A stretch of 64,000 bases of DNA from G963668345 sp965206025 (GCA_965206025.1 CBDBIU010000004.1:806001-870000), one strand, 5' to 3'; shown: positions 44,442 through 54,046, counted from the first letter of the stretch. The notes: generated from the letters alone by a model not told the origin. Program-made: numbers and translations.

Positions 44442-45658
44442 GATTTCTTCAATCCACCGGTCACGGCCGCGCGAACTTTGATCGGAAGCCCAATCAGGTT
44501 GATGAACCCCTGGGCGTCCTTCTGGTCATAGTCGGCGCCCATGGTGAAACTGGCGATGTCTTGCGAGTAGAGGGAGTAGGGCGAGCGGCGGCTGAGGACA
44601 TCGACGTGCCCTTTGTAAAGGCGCAGCGCGACCTCTCCGGTGACCGTCTGCTGGGTCTCGTTGATAAAGCCGTCCAGGGCCTCGCGCAGCGGCGTGAACC
44701 ACTCGCCGTTGTAGACGAGTTCGGCATAGTCGAGCGCGATCTTTTGCTTGTAGTGCAGCGTGGCGCGGTCGAGGGCGAGGCTCTCGAGCTCCCGGTGCGC
44801 CGCCAGGACGATCGTCCCGCCGGGCGTTTCGTAGCAGCCCCGCGACTTCATGCCGACAAAGCGGTTCTCGACGAGATCGACGCGGCCGACGCCGTGCAGC
44901 CCGCCGAGCGTGTTTAGCTTCTCCACCATCCGCGCGGCGCCCAGTTTCTCGCCGTCGACGGAAACTAAGGTTCCTTTCTCAAAGCCGAGCGTGACCTCGG
45001 CAGGCGAATCGGGAGCGTCTTTGGGACTGCGCGTGAGCATCCACACGGCCTCGGAGGGCGCGTTGGCGGGGTCTTCGAGTTCCCCGCCCTCGTGCGAAAG
45101 GTGCCACAGATTGCGATCGCGGCTGTAGATCTTTTCCTTCGACGCTTCGATCGGAACCTTGTGCGCCGCGGCGTAGTCGATGGCATCTTCGCGGGAGCTG
45201 ATGGTCCACTCCCGCCAAGGAGCGATCACCGTCAGGTGGGGCGCCAGCGCCTTATAGGTCAGCTCGAAGCGGACCTGGTCATTACCCTTGCCCGTGGCGC
45301 CGTGGCAGAGGGCGTCGCAGCCCGTGCGCAGCCCGACCTCGACTTGGCGCTTGGCCAGCAGCGGCCGCGCAATCGAGGTCCCGAGCAAGTATTTGTGCTC
45401 GTAGACAGCCCCGGAGCGCACCATCGGCCAGACATAGTCGCGGATGAACTCCTCCCGCATGTCTTCGACGAAGACCTCGGACGCGCCGCTGTCTTTCGCT
45501 TTTTCCGTGATGCCTTCCAGCTCGTCCCCGCCCTGGCCAATGTCGCCGCAGACGGCCACGATGTCGCAGTGGTAGGTTTCCTTCAGCCAGGGGATGATGA
45601 TCGATGTGTCGAGTCCGCCCGAATAGGCGAGCGCGACCTTCTTGGGTTTCGTTGCCAT
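44438..45658 (-). CDS. argG: Argininosuccinate synthase
   Basis: A 406-residue ATP-dependent enzyme joining citrulline and aspartate. The N-type ATP pyrophosphatase loop AYSGGLDTS is at residues 10-18. The citrulline/aspartate-binding segments ATGKGNDQVRFELTY and GMKSRGCYETPGG are present, and the length is normal for the bacterial class. It begins the argG-argH-argR block, 375 bp downstream of argF on the same strand, so it may have its own promoter. Confidence 0.97.
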   Translation of the reverse strand: MATKPKKVALAYSGGLDTSIIIPWLKETYHCDIVAVCGDIGQGGDELEGITEKAKDSGASEVFVEDMREEFIRDYVWPMVRSGAVYEHKYLLGTSIARPLLAKRQVEVGLRTGCDALCHGATGKGNDQVRFELTYKALAPHLTVIAPWREWTISSREDAIDYAAAHKVPIEASKEKIYSRDRNLWHLSHEGGELEDPANAPSEAVWMLTRSPKDAPDSPAEVTLGFEKGTLVSVDGEKLGAARMVEKLNTLGGLHGVGRVDLVENRFVGMKSRGCYETPGGTIVLAAHRELESLALDRATLHYKQKIALDYAELVYNGEWFTPLREALDGFINETQQTVTGEVALRLYKGHVDVLSRRSPYSLYSQDIASFTMGADYDQKDAQGFINLIGLPIKVRAAVTGGLKKS

Positions 45659-46033
45659 AGTGTGAATGTCCTTTTGATTTGTTGTCGGTCTCCCTCGACA
45701 GGCGCTTCCCGCCCCTGTCGGCCCGCGCTAGAGCTTAGCTTGGACGAAAGCCGCGGGGGGGGCGCCCGATTCTCAGTTCCCCAGCTACCTTGTCTCCGGT
45801 CTAGCGGAGCCGCAGCCGAGAGGCTGCGGTCGAGGTTGCGAAAAACCTCGGCCATTGCGGCGAACTCTCGGTCGCCGGCAGTTCTCGACGGCACCTTTCG
45901 GGAACGGCTCTCTTGGCTTCATCACGCGAAAACGGTCCTTCATTCCCCCCCCCAAAGACCCGCTGTAAACAGCACTCCGGCTGACCGAACCGATTCGATA
46001 AACGCTTGTTCCACTTTCCTCAAACTCAAAGCG
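45659..46033. other. Gap between argF and argG, no gene seen
   Basis: The 375 bp hold no convincing reading frame or repeat of the dispersed family. The stretch next to argG contains AAGGACATTCACAC close before the ATG, giving a weak ribosome-binding site (AAGGA). The middle is GC-rich with an uninterrupted run of C at about 45947-45953. A promoter for argGHR is expected here but cannot be assigned. Confidence 0.4.
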
Positions 46034-47020
46034 TCAGCGGACCATCATCAGCAGCAATGCCTTGTGGGCGTGCAGCCGGTTTTCCGCTTGATCAAAAACC
46101 ACCGATCGCGAGGACTCGATCACCGAGTCGGTGACTTCCTCGCCTCGCGAAGCCGGCAGGCAATGCATGAATACGGCATCGGGTCCGGCCTTGGCCATCA
46201 GCTCGCCGGTAACCTGGAACTTCGAGAAGGCAATCCGGCGCTGCTGGGTTTCCGCCTCCCAGCCCATGCTGGTCCAGATGTCCGTGTAGACGGCCGAGGC
46301 GCCTTCGACGGCTTGCGCGGGGTCGTTGGCGACTTCGAGAGTCGAGCCGCTCTCCGCCGCGAACTGCTTGGCCTGGGCCGTAATCGTCGGGTCAGGCTCG
46401 TATCCCGGCGGCGTCGCGACGGACAGCGAAACTCCCAGGCGAGAGCCGTCGAGCATCAGCGAATGAGCGACGTTGTTTCCGTCGCCGACAAACGCCAGCT
46501 TCAGGCCCCGGAGCTCGCCGAACCGCTCACCAAGCGTCTGAAAATCCGCCAGCGCCTGACACGGATGGTAGCGGTCGCTCAGAGCATTGATTAAGGGAAC
46601 CGAAGACCAGCGCGCCAGTTCCTCCATAGTCGACTGGGAATACGTTCGGGCGACCACGGCATCCACCCAGCGATCGAGATTGCGCGCCACGTCGCGGGCG
46701 GGTTCTCGCTCTCCTATGCGGCCATCGCGGTGATCGAGAAATACCGAATCTCCTCCCAGTTGCTTGATGGCAAGCTCGAAGGTGACCCGGGTCCGAAGCG
46801 AGGGCTTCTCGAACAGCACCGCGATCGAGCGCCTCCCAAGGCAGTCGGCGTAATCGCCCGGGGCGGCTTTCACTTGGGCCGCCAGAGCAAGCAACGTCCG
46901 CAATTCGGTCGGCGTCAGGTCAAGGTCGGTCAAAAAGTGCGGCGCGGCGACTTTGGGGATTTCCGGCTGCGCCGTTGCGGTGTCAACGCTGCCCGCCGAC
47001 CCCATAGCATAATTATTCAT
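46034..47020 (-). CDS. argF: Ornithine carbamoyltransferase
   Basis: A 328-residue enzyme that makes citrulline from ornithine and carbamoyl phosphate. The carbamoyl-phosphate loop EKPSLRTRVTFE (the STRTR-type motif, with Leu at the usual Thr) is near residue 71-82. The ornithine-loop HCLPASRGEEVTDSV (about 288-302) is intact, and NALSDRYHPCQALAD (about 142-156) matches the family. An N-terminal extension of about 25 residues precedes the conserved start. It is upstream of argGHR and on the same strand, completing the later arginine pathway. Confidence 0.95.
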   Translation of the reverse strand: MNNYAMGSAGSVDTATAQPEIPKVAAPHFLTDLDLTPTELRTLLALAAQVKAAPGDYADCLGRRSIAVLFEKPSLRTRVTFELAIKQLGGDSVFLDHRDGRIGEREPARDVARNLDRWVDAVVARTYSQSTMEELARWSSVPLINALSDRYHPCQALADFQTLGERFGELRGLKLAFVGDGNNVAHSLMLDGSRLGVSLSVATPPGYEPDPTITAQAKQFAAESGSTLEVANDPAQAVEGASAVYTDIWTSMGWEAETQQRRIAFSKFQVTGELMAKAGPDAVFMHCLPASRGEEVTDSVIESSRSVVFDQAENRLHAHKALLLMMVR

Positions 47021-47087
47021 AGAAATGGATAGTTACACATCTGCGGTTCGAATGCAACCCCCCCGTGGTGGGGAGCGACGCGGGCCG

Positions 47088-47819
47088 CTACGGTTTGCGC
47101 TTGAGCGGCTCTCGGCGCTCGACTCCCCGGCTCAGCCGCAGGATCAGCCAAAGGATCTTCGCGCCGGCCGCTAGACCGCCCCACAGGCTGCCCGACACCT
47201 TGCTGGCCCCGGCGCGGCGCCGCCGATAGGAGACCGGGATCTCCCGGACGATGAGACCCTGCTCTAGAGCCCTGATCTGCATTTCGACCGTCCAGCCGTA
47301 GTTGGGATCGCGCATCCCCAGGCCCGCGAGGCTTGATCGGCGAATGGCGCGGAAGGGACCGAGATCGGAGCGAACCGGGCCGGTGTAGCGGTGCTTGTAG
47401 ATAAGGCCTATCAGCCCGGTCGCCAGCCGATTGCCTAGTCGCTGGGCGAGACCCAGCGAACCGGGTTCCGAGCGGTCGAGCCGGCGAGAACCGAGCACGA
47501 GATCAGCCTGCCCCTCGGTAATGGGGCCGAGCAGCCCGGACGCCTCAGCCGGCACGTCGCTCCCGTCGCCGTCCATAAAGACCACGACGTCCGTGTCGGG
47601 CGGAAGTTCTCGCAAAGCCCTCAGGCAAGCATTGCCGTAGCCCCGCCGCGGCTCATGGAAAACCGTTGCGCCCCGCGCCGACGCGCGCGCGGCGGTGGCG
47701 TCTGTCGAGCCGTTGTCGACAACGAAAACTTGATCAAACAGGCCAGGCGGCACTTCACCGAGAACACGTCCGATGGAGTCTTCTTCGTTCAGCGCGGGAA
47801 TGACGAGGACCGCTTTCAT
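47088..47819 (-). CDS. Family 2 glycosyltransferase
   Basis: A 243-residue GT-A-fold glycosyltransferase similar to dolichyl/undecaprenyl-phosphate sugar transferases. The nucleotide-sugar motif VIPALNEEDSIGRVLGEV is at residues 5-22, the DxD-like metal site is FMDGDGSD (about 86-93) and the later segment FRAIRRSSLAGLGMRD matches the DPM1/GtrB group. The C-terminus has one weakly hydrophobic segment (LAAGAKILWLILRL) that may associate with the membrane. Its upstream promoter region is occupied by an IS relic (47826-47978). Confidence 0.85.
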   Translation of the reverse strand: MKAVLVIPALNEEDSIGRVLGEVPPGLFDQVFVVDNGSTDATAARASARGATVFHEPRRGYGNACLRALRELPPDTDVVVFMDGDGSDVPAEASGLLGPITEGQADLVLGSRRLDRSEPGSLGLAQRLGNRLATGLIGLIYKHRYTGPVRSDLGPFRAIRRSSLAGLGMRDPNYGWTVEMQIRALEQGLIVREIPVSYRRRRAGASKVSGSLWGGLAAGAKILWLILRLSRGVERREPLKRKP

Positions 47820-47825
47820 AAGCGA

Positions 47826-47978
47826 CCTGCCCGCCGGCACCGGGGCGTTGGCGGCTCACGGCCCCGCTTTGGGGCCGGCGCCGGATCAGGCGCGCGATCC
47901 GCCGCGCATTCTGCATGGCGACTGGCGTTCACCTTTGTGTCGCTCGCCCTTTCAGGATCATCTTGGATGGGACAACTC
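47826..47978 (-). mobile_element. Short IS relic with one terminal repeat
   Basis: The end, on the minus strand CGAGTTGTCCCATCCAAGATG and then ATCCTGAAAGGG, matches the terminal repeat of the IS at 29564-31082 (31053-31082). The remaining sequence, with CCGCTTTGGGGCCGGCGCC and GGATCAGGCGCGCGATC, matches that IS around 30760-30810. The parts between are deleted and the other end is missing. It lies between the divergent glycosyltransferase and biotin carboxylase genes. Confidence 0.75.
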
Positions 47979-48029
47979 GACCCCCTGCCATCCCGAGGCG
48001 CGGTGTTACAATCGACATGGCTTTTGGGC

Positions 48030-48066
48030 CCAGCCCGCCTTTCCCACCAGGTGGCGAGGCAAACCA
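48030..48066 (+). repeat. Dispersed TAGCCCGC repeat, single arm before accC
   Basis: CAGCCCGCCTTTCCCACCAG followed by GTGGCGAGGCAAACC is a single arm of the dispersed family. It ends two bases before the accC ATG (48069), so it covers the position where a ribosome-binding site should be; only the weak GGCGAGG stretch could serve. Confidence 0.65.
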
Positions 48067-48068
48067 CG

Positions 48069-49578
48069 CATGTTCCGCAAGATTCTCATCGCCAACCGCG
48101 GGGAGGTCGCCGTCAGGATCATCCGCACTTGTCGGGAAATGGACATCCCGACCGTTGCCGTGTATTCCGATGCCGACCGCACAGCGCTTCATGTTCGCAT
48201 GGCGGATGAAGCTGTGCACATCGGCCCGGCGGCGGCGGCTGAGAGCTACCTCGACATGGGCCGGATTCTCGACGCGGCCCGCTCGGTTGGGGCCGACGCC
48301 ATCCATCCCGGTTACGGATTCCTGAGCGAGAACGAGACGTTTGCGCGAGCCTGCCGCTCGGCCGATGTGAAGTTCATTGGCCCGAGTCCCGAATCGATGG
48401 CGTTGATGGGATCGAAGACCCGGGCGCGGCAGGCCATGGGGAAAGTGGGGGTCCCGGTCGTGCCCGGTACGACAACGCCCGTGGAGAGCGGCGCTGACGC
48501 CCTGGCCACGGCCGAGGGAATCGGCTTTCCGGTCATGTTGAAGGCGGCCGCCGGCGGCGGCGGAAAGGGCATGCGCCTGGTTCACTCGGCGGCCGAGTTA
48601 CCCTCGGCGCTCGAGCAAGCGCGGAGCGAGGCCGAGGGGGCCTTCGGCGACCGCGATGTTTACATTGAAAAGGCGATCACCGACCCGCGGCACGTCGAGG
48701 TGCAGATTCTGGCCGACGAACACAGTCACACGATTCATTTGGGCGAGCGGGAGTGCTCCCTGCAGCGGCGCCACCAGAAGGTGCTCGAAGAATCGCCCTC
48801 TCCGTTGGTCGAGGAGCACCCCCATGTCCGCGAAAAGATTACGGCGGCCGCGGTTCGAGCTGCCCAGGCTGCGAACTACACCAACGCGGGTACGGTCGAG
48901 TTCCTGATGGACGACGCCTGCAACTTCTATTTTCTGGAGATGAACACGCGCCTACAGGTCGAACACCCCGTAACCGAGTGGGTCACCGGCATCGACCTGG
49001 TGAAGCAGCAGATTCTCGTCGCCGCCGGGGAAAAACTTGCCTTCGGGCAGGATGAAGTCCGTTGGCGCGGCAGCGCGATCGAATGCCGCGTTTACGCAGA
49101 AGATCCCGACAACCAGTTCTTCCCTTCGCCGGGACGCATCACAATGCTGGAGCGCCCGTCCGGTCCCGGGGTGCGAGTCGACTCGGGAGCCTATCAGGGA
49201 TGGACGGTCCCTGTCGAATACGACCCGCTCATCGCCAAGCTGATCGTGTGGGCGCCGACCCGAGGCGAGGCGATCCGCAGGCTTCGCGGCGCCTTGGCGG
49301 AATACCGGGTAGACGGCATCAAGACGACCCTCGGCTTTTTTCGTGACGTGTTGCTGGACGAAGACTTCGCGGCGGGCAGGATCGATACCGGCTTCGTTGC
49401 ACGTTGGCTGGAACAGCGTTCCGCGGACTCGCCGTCGGCGGAAGATCACGAGCGGGTGGCCGTGCTGGCCGCGGCAGTGCACTCCGCCCGCCAGTCGCCG
49501 GAGCAAGTCGCCCATCCGTCGGCCAACGGAAGCGGAAGCGCTTGGAAGATCCTGGGAAAGCGATCGATGCTGCGTTGA
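48069..49578 (+). CDS. accC: Biotin carboxylase (acyl-CoA carboxylase subunit)
   Basis: A 502-residue ATP-grasp enzyme that carboxylates biotin on its carrier protein. The start MFRKILIANRGEVAVRII is the family N-terminus. The ATP-grasp glycine loop AAAGGGGKGMR (about 157-168), the active-site region EMNTRLQVEHPVTEWVTGIDLV, and the C-terminal domain are complete. The C-terminus is about 50 residues longer than E. coli AccC, with a variable tail. A biotin carrier follows 39 bp downstream, but no carboxyltransferase is in the window, so acetyl- versus propionyl-CoA specificity is open. Confidence 0.93.
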
Positions 49579-49617
49579 TCGGCGTCGGGCCGACATGCGG
49601 GAGGAGTTTCGGAACAA

Positions 49618-50184
49618 ATGAACGCCGGAACGGCTGTTGCCCTGAGCGCCAAGGCTGATACGGCGGAAAAACCGGCAAGCAAGATGGAACTGCTCACCAG
49701 GGTTAACGGCGCGGAGCGCAGAGTCAAGCTTGAAGCACAAGCTTCCGGTTCCCGCTACGCGTTCGAAGTCGGGACGAGCCGGGACCTGGCCGATATCCGG
49801 GAAGTCGAACCGGGTGTTTACTCGATCCTGATTGGCGCGCGCAGTTACGAGGTCAAGATCGAGGAAGTGGAAGGACGCTACATGGTCGCCGTCAACGGCG
49901 ACCGGTTTGAGGTAGCGGTCCAGGATCCTAGGCGGCTGCGAAGACAAGCAGAGGTATCCGATGTCGAGGGCCCCCAAAAGGTGGCCTCGCCAATGCCGGG
50001 CAGGGTGGTCAAAGTGGAAGTCCGAGCCGGGGAAACCGTAGAGGTGGGGCAGGGACTGGTGGTCGTCGAGGCGATGAAGATGCAAAATGAGATTAAGTCG
50101 CCCAAGTCAGGTTCGGTGACGGCGGTCTATGTGGAAGAAGGCGGATCGATCGGCGCCGGCGAACCGATGGTCGTGATTGAGTAG
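49618..50184 (+). CDS. Biotinyl carrier protein of the acyl-CoA carboxylase
   Basis: A 188-residue carrier. The C-terminal biotinyl domain (about 120-188) has the target motif VVEAMKMQNEI, with the Lys at residue 154 as the biotin attachment site, and the closing GDxV-like strand. The N-terminal 110 residues are a separate beta-rich domain (RVNGAERRVKLE..., IGARSYEVKIEEV), as in the carriers that pair with non-AccB carboxylases rather than the Pro/Ala-linker AccB of E. coli. Together with the preceding biotin carboxylase it forms a two-gene unit. Confidence 0.9.
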   Translation: MNAGTAVALSAKADTAEKPASKMELLTRVNGAERRVKLEAQASGSRYAFEVGTSRDLADIREVEPGVYSILIGARSYEVKIEEVEGRYMVAVNGDRFEVAVQDPRRLRRQAEVSDVEGPQKVASPMPGRVVKVEVRAGETVEVGQGLVVVEAMKMQNEIKSPKSGSVTAVYVEEGGSIGAGEPMVVIE

Positions 50185-50196
50185 AAGGCGAGTTGC

Positions 50197-50949
50197 GTGC
50201 AAGCAGACCCGAACTGTCCGCATTGCGATGGCACCGGCTGGAAACAGCTCGTCCGCGACGGCGTCAGCGCCGTGGAGCGATGCGAGTGCCGGCGGGAACA
50301 GCGGCAGCAGGCGTTGCTCGGGAAAGCTCGTATTCCCGAACATTTCCGGCATGCCGGCTTCGATAATTTCGTGGTCCCGGACAAGGACGACAGGCTGGCC
50401 GGCGCCAAGGTTACGGCCAAGAGCTATGCGCGCGACTACCCGTCTCTTCGCAAGCTGGGGATCATGTTCCAAGGGTCGACCGGCGTGGGCAAGACCCACT
50501 TGGCCTGCGCCGTTTTGCGCGAGCTGGCCGAGCGCGGATTCGAATGCCTCTTCTTTGACTACCAAGCCCTGCTGGAGCGCATCCGGCAAGGCTACGACGC
50601 CTCCGCCGGGCCGGGCGCTAAACGAGAGTACCGCCAGGCGCTCGAAGCGGAAGTCGTCCTACTCGACGATTTGGGGTCTCACCGACCCAGCGAGTGGGTT
50701 GAGGACACCGTGACGGCCATTATCAACCACCGTTATAACGCCGGAAAAGCTCTGATCGTCACCACGAATCTGCCCGAGCCCGACCTGGGGGACCAAAGCG
50801 TGCGCAAAGATCCGGGATCGGGTCAGTACCACGTGCGCGATACGCTCGCCGATCGAATCGGATCGCGCGCGCGCTCGCGGGTCTACGAAATGTGCCACGT
50901 GGTGAAGATGGCCGCGCGCGACTATCGGCTGCGGAAGCCGCGGCGATAG
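50197..50949 (+). CDS. DnaC/IstB-like AAA+ ATPase with N-terminal zinc ribbon
   Basis: A 250-residue AAA+ protein of the DnaC/DnaI helicase-loader type. A small zinc-ribbon-like module precedes it, with Cys7, Cys10, Cys29 and Cys31. Walker A is GSTGVGKTH (93-101) and Walker B is VVLLDDLG (about 151-158). Sensor-1 (IVTTNLP) and the Arg-finger region (DRIGSRARSRV) are present. It begins with GTG only 12 bp after the carrier gene. It could load the replicative helicase, but IS21-type helper ATPases look similar. No IS21 transposase is near, which favours a chromosomal role. Confidence 0.8.
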   Translation: MQADPNCPHCDGTGWKQLVRDGVSAVERCECRREQRQQALLGKARIPEHFRHAGFDNFVVPDKDDRLAGAKVTAKSYARDYPSLRKLGIMFQGSTGVGKTHLACAVLRELAERGFECLFFDYQALLERIRQGYDASAGPGAKREYRQALEAEVVLLDDLGSHRPSEWVEDTVTAIINHRYNAGKALIVTTNLPEPDLGDQSVRKDPGSGQYHVRDTLADRIGSRARSRVYEMCHVVKMAARDYRLRKPRR

Positions 50950-50973
50950 TCGAGCCACTTACGGGGCATATTT

Positions 50974-52279
50974 TCATGCTGCGAGCTGGGCCTGCCTGGG
51001 TCGGAAAACCACATACAGCAGCAATCCGGCCAGCATCCCCGGCAGGACTTCGTAGACGTCGTCGGAGAATCCGAGTGCGTATCTCCAGAGGATGACCATC
51101 ACCAGACCGCCGAGCATCATCGCCACCGCCAGCGGCGGGCCGACGGGGCGCCGCAACACACGGACCATCATCAGCGGACCGAGGCCCGCGCCTAGAGCCG
51201 ACCAGGACATGGTTACCAGGGCGAACACGTTCTGGTGGCCGAAGACAGCGACCCCCAGAACAACGGCGGTGACGAGGACCGTACCGGCTTTGGCGGCCGT
51301 GTAGGATTCCCGCCATCGCCGGAAGATGTCTTGTGTGAGGGCCGCCGAGCAGGAAAGCAGCTGCGAATCCGCGGTCGACATGGTTGCCGAAAACAGTCCC
51401 GCCAGCACCAGTCCGACCAAAATACCCGGCAAGTACCGGACCGACAGCGTCGGCAACGCGAGTTCGGCGTCGAATCCGGCTGCATCGGGCAACAACACGC
51501 GGCAGGCCAGCGCCACACCCGTAGCCGCGGCGGTGAAGACGACATACCAGGCGAAGTAGATGTGCCGCGCTGTCCTCAGCTGCTGGGAATCGCGGATAGC
51601 CATCGCCCGCACCATGATGTGCGGTTGGCCGACGACACCGAAGCCGGCGCCCATCCACCCCAGTACGTGGAGGGCGAATCCGAAGCGCAGATCGGCCGGC
51701 ACGGGGTCGGTCAAGCGCGGGTCAATGGCCTCCAAGCCGGTCCACAGTTCGGCGAAGCCGCCCAGCTCCCAGAGAGCGATGCCGAACAGCAACAGCATCG
51801 ACGCCAACATGATGATCGACTGCATGACGTCGGTCCAGATCGAGGCGCGAATGCCGCCGGCGAAACAGTAGATCAGCACAATCACGGCGCCGGCGATCGC
51901 GCCCACGGAGTAGTCCCACCCGAAAAGCACGTGCAGCGCCTTGCCGCCGGCGTTGAGTTGGGCAGCGGCATATGTGCTCAAGAAGAGAATCGTGATCCCC
52001 GCCGCCACGATTCTCACTGACTGAGCGAAGCCCCCCCGGCCCGCGGCGAGAAGCGAGGGAATCGTACGGGCCTGTTTTTGCTCGCTCAACTCCCGCAGCT
52101 GCCGGTGCACCCAAAACCACATCAGGTAGTCGCCGCCGATCCAGCCGACCATGATCCAGATGGCCGACATCCCCATCAAATACGTCGTCCCGATGAGTCC
52201 TATAAACATGAACCCGCTGTTATTCGTCGCTACGGCCGAAAGCCCTGTGAACCAGGGGCCGATCGTGCGGCCGGCGAGT
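50974..52279 (-). pseudogene. Sodium:solute symporter, C-terminal part, split by an IS1380-family element
   Basis: This part carries residues from AGRTIGPWFTGLSAVATNNSGFMFIG onward through about 11 transmembrane segments to the end (FRPRQAQLAA). It has the SSS-family segments GWIGGDYLMWFWVHRQLRE and AGLFSATMSTADSQLLSCSAALTQD, as in PutP-type sodium:proline or related transporters. The first helix and loop are at 53944-54046. Joining the two flanks gives DYLLAGRTIGPW, an uninterrupted SSS sequence, so the gene was intact before the 1.66-kb element entered. A Met inside the C-terminal part could start a truncated protein lacking the first helix. Confidence 0.88.
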
Positions 52280-53943
52280 CCCCGAGTTTCGATTTGAGTT
52301 TGACATTCCGACTTTGCGGTGGCGTTCAGCGTCTTTATTCATAGGGGCTAGAGCCCGATGAGGACGCCAGGGAGGCCAACACCCAATGGGTGAAAAAGAA
52401 ACAAAGCCGTTCCAGCTAACTTTCAATGGACTTCTCAAAGTCGATTTCCAAGGATCGCACGTCACTTCCGACGGTGGCTTGATTTTGGTTCGCGAACTGG
52501 ACGAACGGCTCGGGTTCGGAGAACTGATTGACGAGCATGTCAGCGACTCCCGGCAAGGCACAAACAAGCAGTTCACGCTCGCTGATCTGTTGCGGCAGTC
52601 GGTCTACAGCCGCTTGGCGGGCTACGAGGACCTCAACGACGCCGCGCGGGTTTCGATCGATCCGACGTTTCGGCTGATCGGTTCGCAGAAAATCTGGGAT
52701 CGCGGTGCGGCCTTGACCTCGACGCTCCACAGCTTCGAGACGGAGATGCTGGCGAGCGAAGAGAACCTGCTGGGGTTGATGGCGTTGAACCGGGAGCTGC
52801 TCGCCCAAGCCGAGACCCAAGACAACTCCGAGCGGGTTGTTCTGGACATGGACTCGACGGAAAGCCCCGTCCACGGCCAACAGGAAGGCAGCGCCTACAA
52901 CGGCCATTTCGAGTCCGTCTGCTACCACCCGCTGTTGCTGTTCAACAGTCACGGCGACTGTCTGGCGGCCAAGCTCCGTCCGGGCAATGTGCACAGCGCT
53001 GAGGACTGGGATGAACTGCTCCTGCCCGAGATCGAACGTCAGCAGAACCATGGCAAAGAGGTTGCCTTCCGGGGGGATGCAGCCTTTGCCAAGCCAGAGA
53101 TTTACGAGGCTTCGGAGGAGCGTGGCGTGAAGTATGCCATCCGCCTTCCGGCGAACGAGAACCTGCGGCGTGAAGTTGCCGAGCTGTTGGTGCGGCCGGT
53201 GGGAAGACCCACTCGGAAGCCTTTGGTGCGCTACAGGAGCTTTCTCTACCGGGCAGCGAGCTGGAGCAAGGCCCGAAGGGTCGTGGCCAAGGTGGAGCAT
53301 CACGCTGGGGAGCTGTTTCCACGGGACAACTTCATCGTCACCAACCTGACTCTGCCGAGCCGCTCCGTGGTGCGCTTCTACAACAAGCGCGGGACGGCCG
53401 AGCAGTGGATTAAAGAAGGCAAGCAGGCGACGCATTGGACCAGGCTGTCGTGCCATCGCTTCCGGGCGAACGAAGTGCGCTTGCAGTTGAGTGTGCTGGC
53501 CTACAACCTGGGCAACCTGTGGCGGCGGCTGGGACTGCCACCAAGGATCAAGAGCTGGTCGCTGACGAGCTTGCAACACAGGTTGATGAAGACCGGCGGT
53601 CGGCTGGTCAAGCACGCGCGGTATTACTGGCTGCTGCTGGCCGAAGGACATTTGAACCGCAGGCTGTTCGGCGACATGCTGCACAGGATCTGGGCGCTGC
53701 CGCTGCCAAGCGGGTAGCGTTGACCGGGCGAGGATCAACAGTTTTCGGCTCCAAAAGGTTTCGCAAGGAGCAGTGTCGGCCGGAGCGCCGTTCAGTCCGC
53801 TCAATCAACGTCTGTGAGCGGATGGACGAGCCCTGGCGCCTACCGGTGGAGGTCATGTGCAGGGTTCAGCGCGAAAAGACGTGGTATGCGGGGCAGCGCG
53901 GGTGTATACTTTCACCGTGCCAGGGCCAAAATGGAAATCCTGG
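52280..53943 (+). mobile_element. IS1380-family element inserted in a symporter gene
   Basis: About 1664 bp lie between the two halves of the symporter. The left end begins CCCCGAGTTTCGATTTGAG; the right end on the other strand begins CCCAGGATTTCCATTTTGG, an imperfect inverted repeat. GAGT/GGGT flank the two sides, compatible with a short (about 4-bp, imperfect) target duplication; exact ends are uncertain by a few bases. The transposase is at 52386-53717. It is the only full IS1380-type copy in the window. Confidence 0.85.
52386..53717 (+). CDS. IS1380-family transposase
   Basis: A 443-residue DDE transposase of the IS1380 (IS4-superfamily) group. It starts MGEKETKPFQLTFNGLLKVDFQGSHVTSDGGLILVREL, which is diagnostic of the family. 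The first catalytic Asp is in VVLDMDSTESPVHG, the second is in VAFRGDAAFAKPEIYE and the Glu is in AEQWIKEGKQATHWTRLSCHRF. The frame is intact and of normal length, so the element may be active. It interrupts the SSS symporter gene, and its transcription opposes that gene. Confidence 0.95.
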   Translation: MGEKETKPFQLTFNGLLKVDFQGSHVTSDGGLILVRELDERLGFGELIDEHVSDSRQGTNKQFTLADLLRQSVYSRLAGYEDLNDAARVSIDPTFRLIGSQKIWDRGAALTSTLHSFETEMLASEENLLGLMALNRELLAQAETQDNSERVVLDMDSTESPVHGQQEGSAYNGHFESVCYHPLLLFNSHGDCLAAKLRPGNVHSAEDWDELLLPEIERQQNHGKEVAFRGDAAFAKPEIYEASEERGVKYAIRLPANENLRREVAELLVRPVGRPTRKPLVRYRSFLYRAASWSKARRVVAKVEHHAGELFPRDNFIVTNLTLPSRSVVRFYNKRGTAEQWIKEGKQATHWTRLSCHRFRANEVRLQLSVLAYNLGNLWRRLGLPPRIKSWSLTSLQHRLMKTGGRLVKHARYYWLLLAEGHLNRRLFGDMLHRIWALPLPSG

Positions 53944-54046
53944 GTAAGTAGTCCTCGATTGTGTGGGCTCGCCTTCGCGCGGAATAGGCGCCTACGGCCA
54001 CGAACAGAAGCAGGAAAAACCAGAAGCTGGCGGCGATGAGATTCAT
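53944..54046 (-). pseudogene. N-terminal fragment of the interrupted sodium:solute symporter
   Basis: From ATG at 54046 the sequence encodes MNLIAASFWFFLLLFVAVGA, then YSARRRAHTIEDYL. This is the first transmembrane helix and cytoplasmic loop of an SSS-family symporter. It ends at the right border of the IS1380-family element. The remainder of the gene is at 50974-52279. Confidence 0.85.

Noticed and set aside
47000..47060. An ARG-box or a tRNA T-arm upstream of argF
   Set aside because: TATGAATAATTATGCT overlaps the argF start codons and only one half matches the operator. GGTTCGAATGC near 47043 has no flanking stem or acceptor arm of a tRNA.
47773..48068. Extended N-terminus of biotin carboxylase
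   Set aside because: The extra codons run through the glycosyltransferase start and an IS relic. The family N-terminus MFRKILIANRGE begins at 48069.
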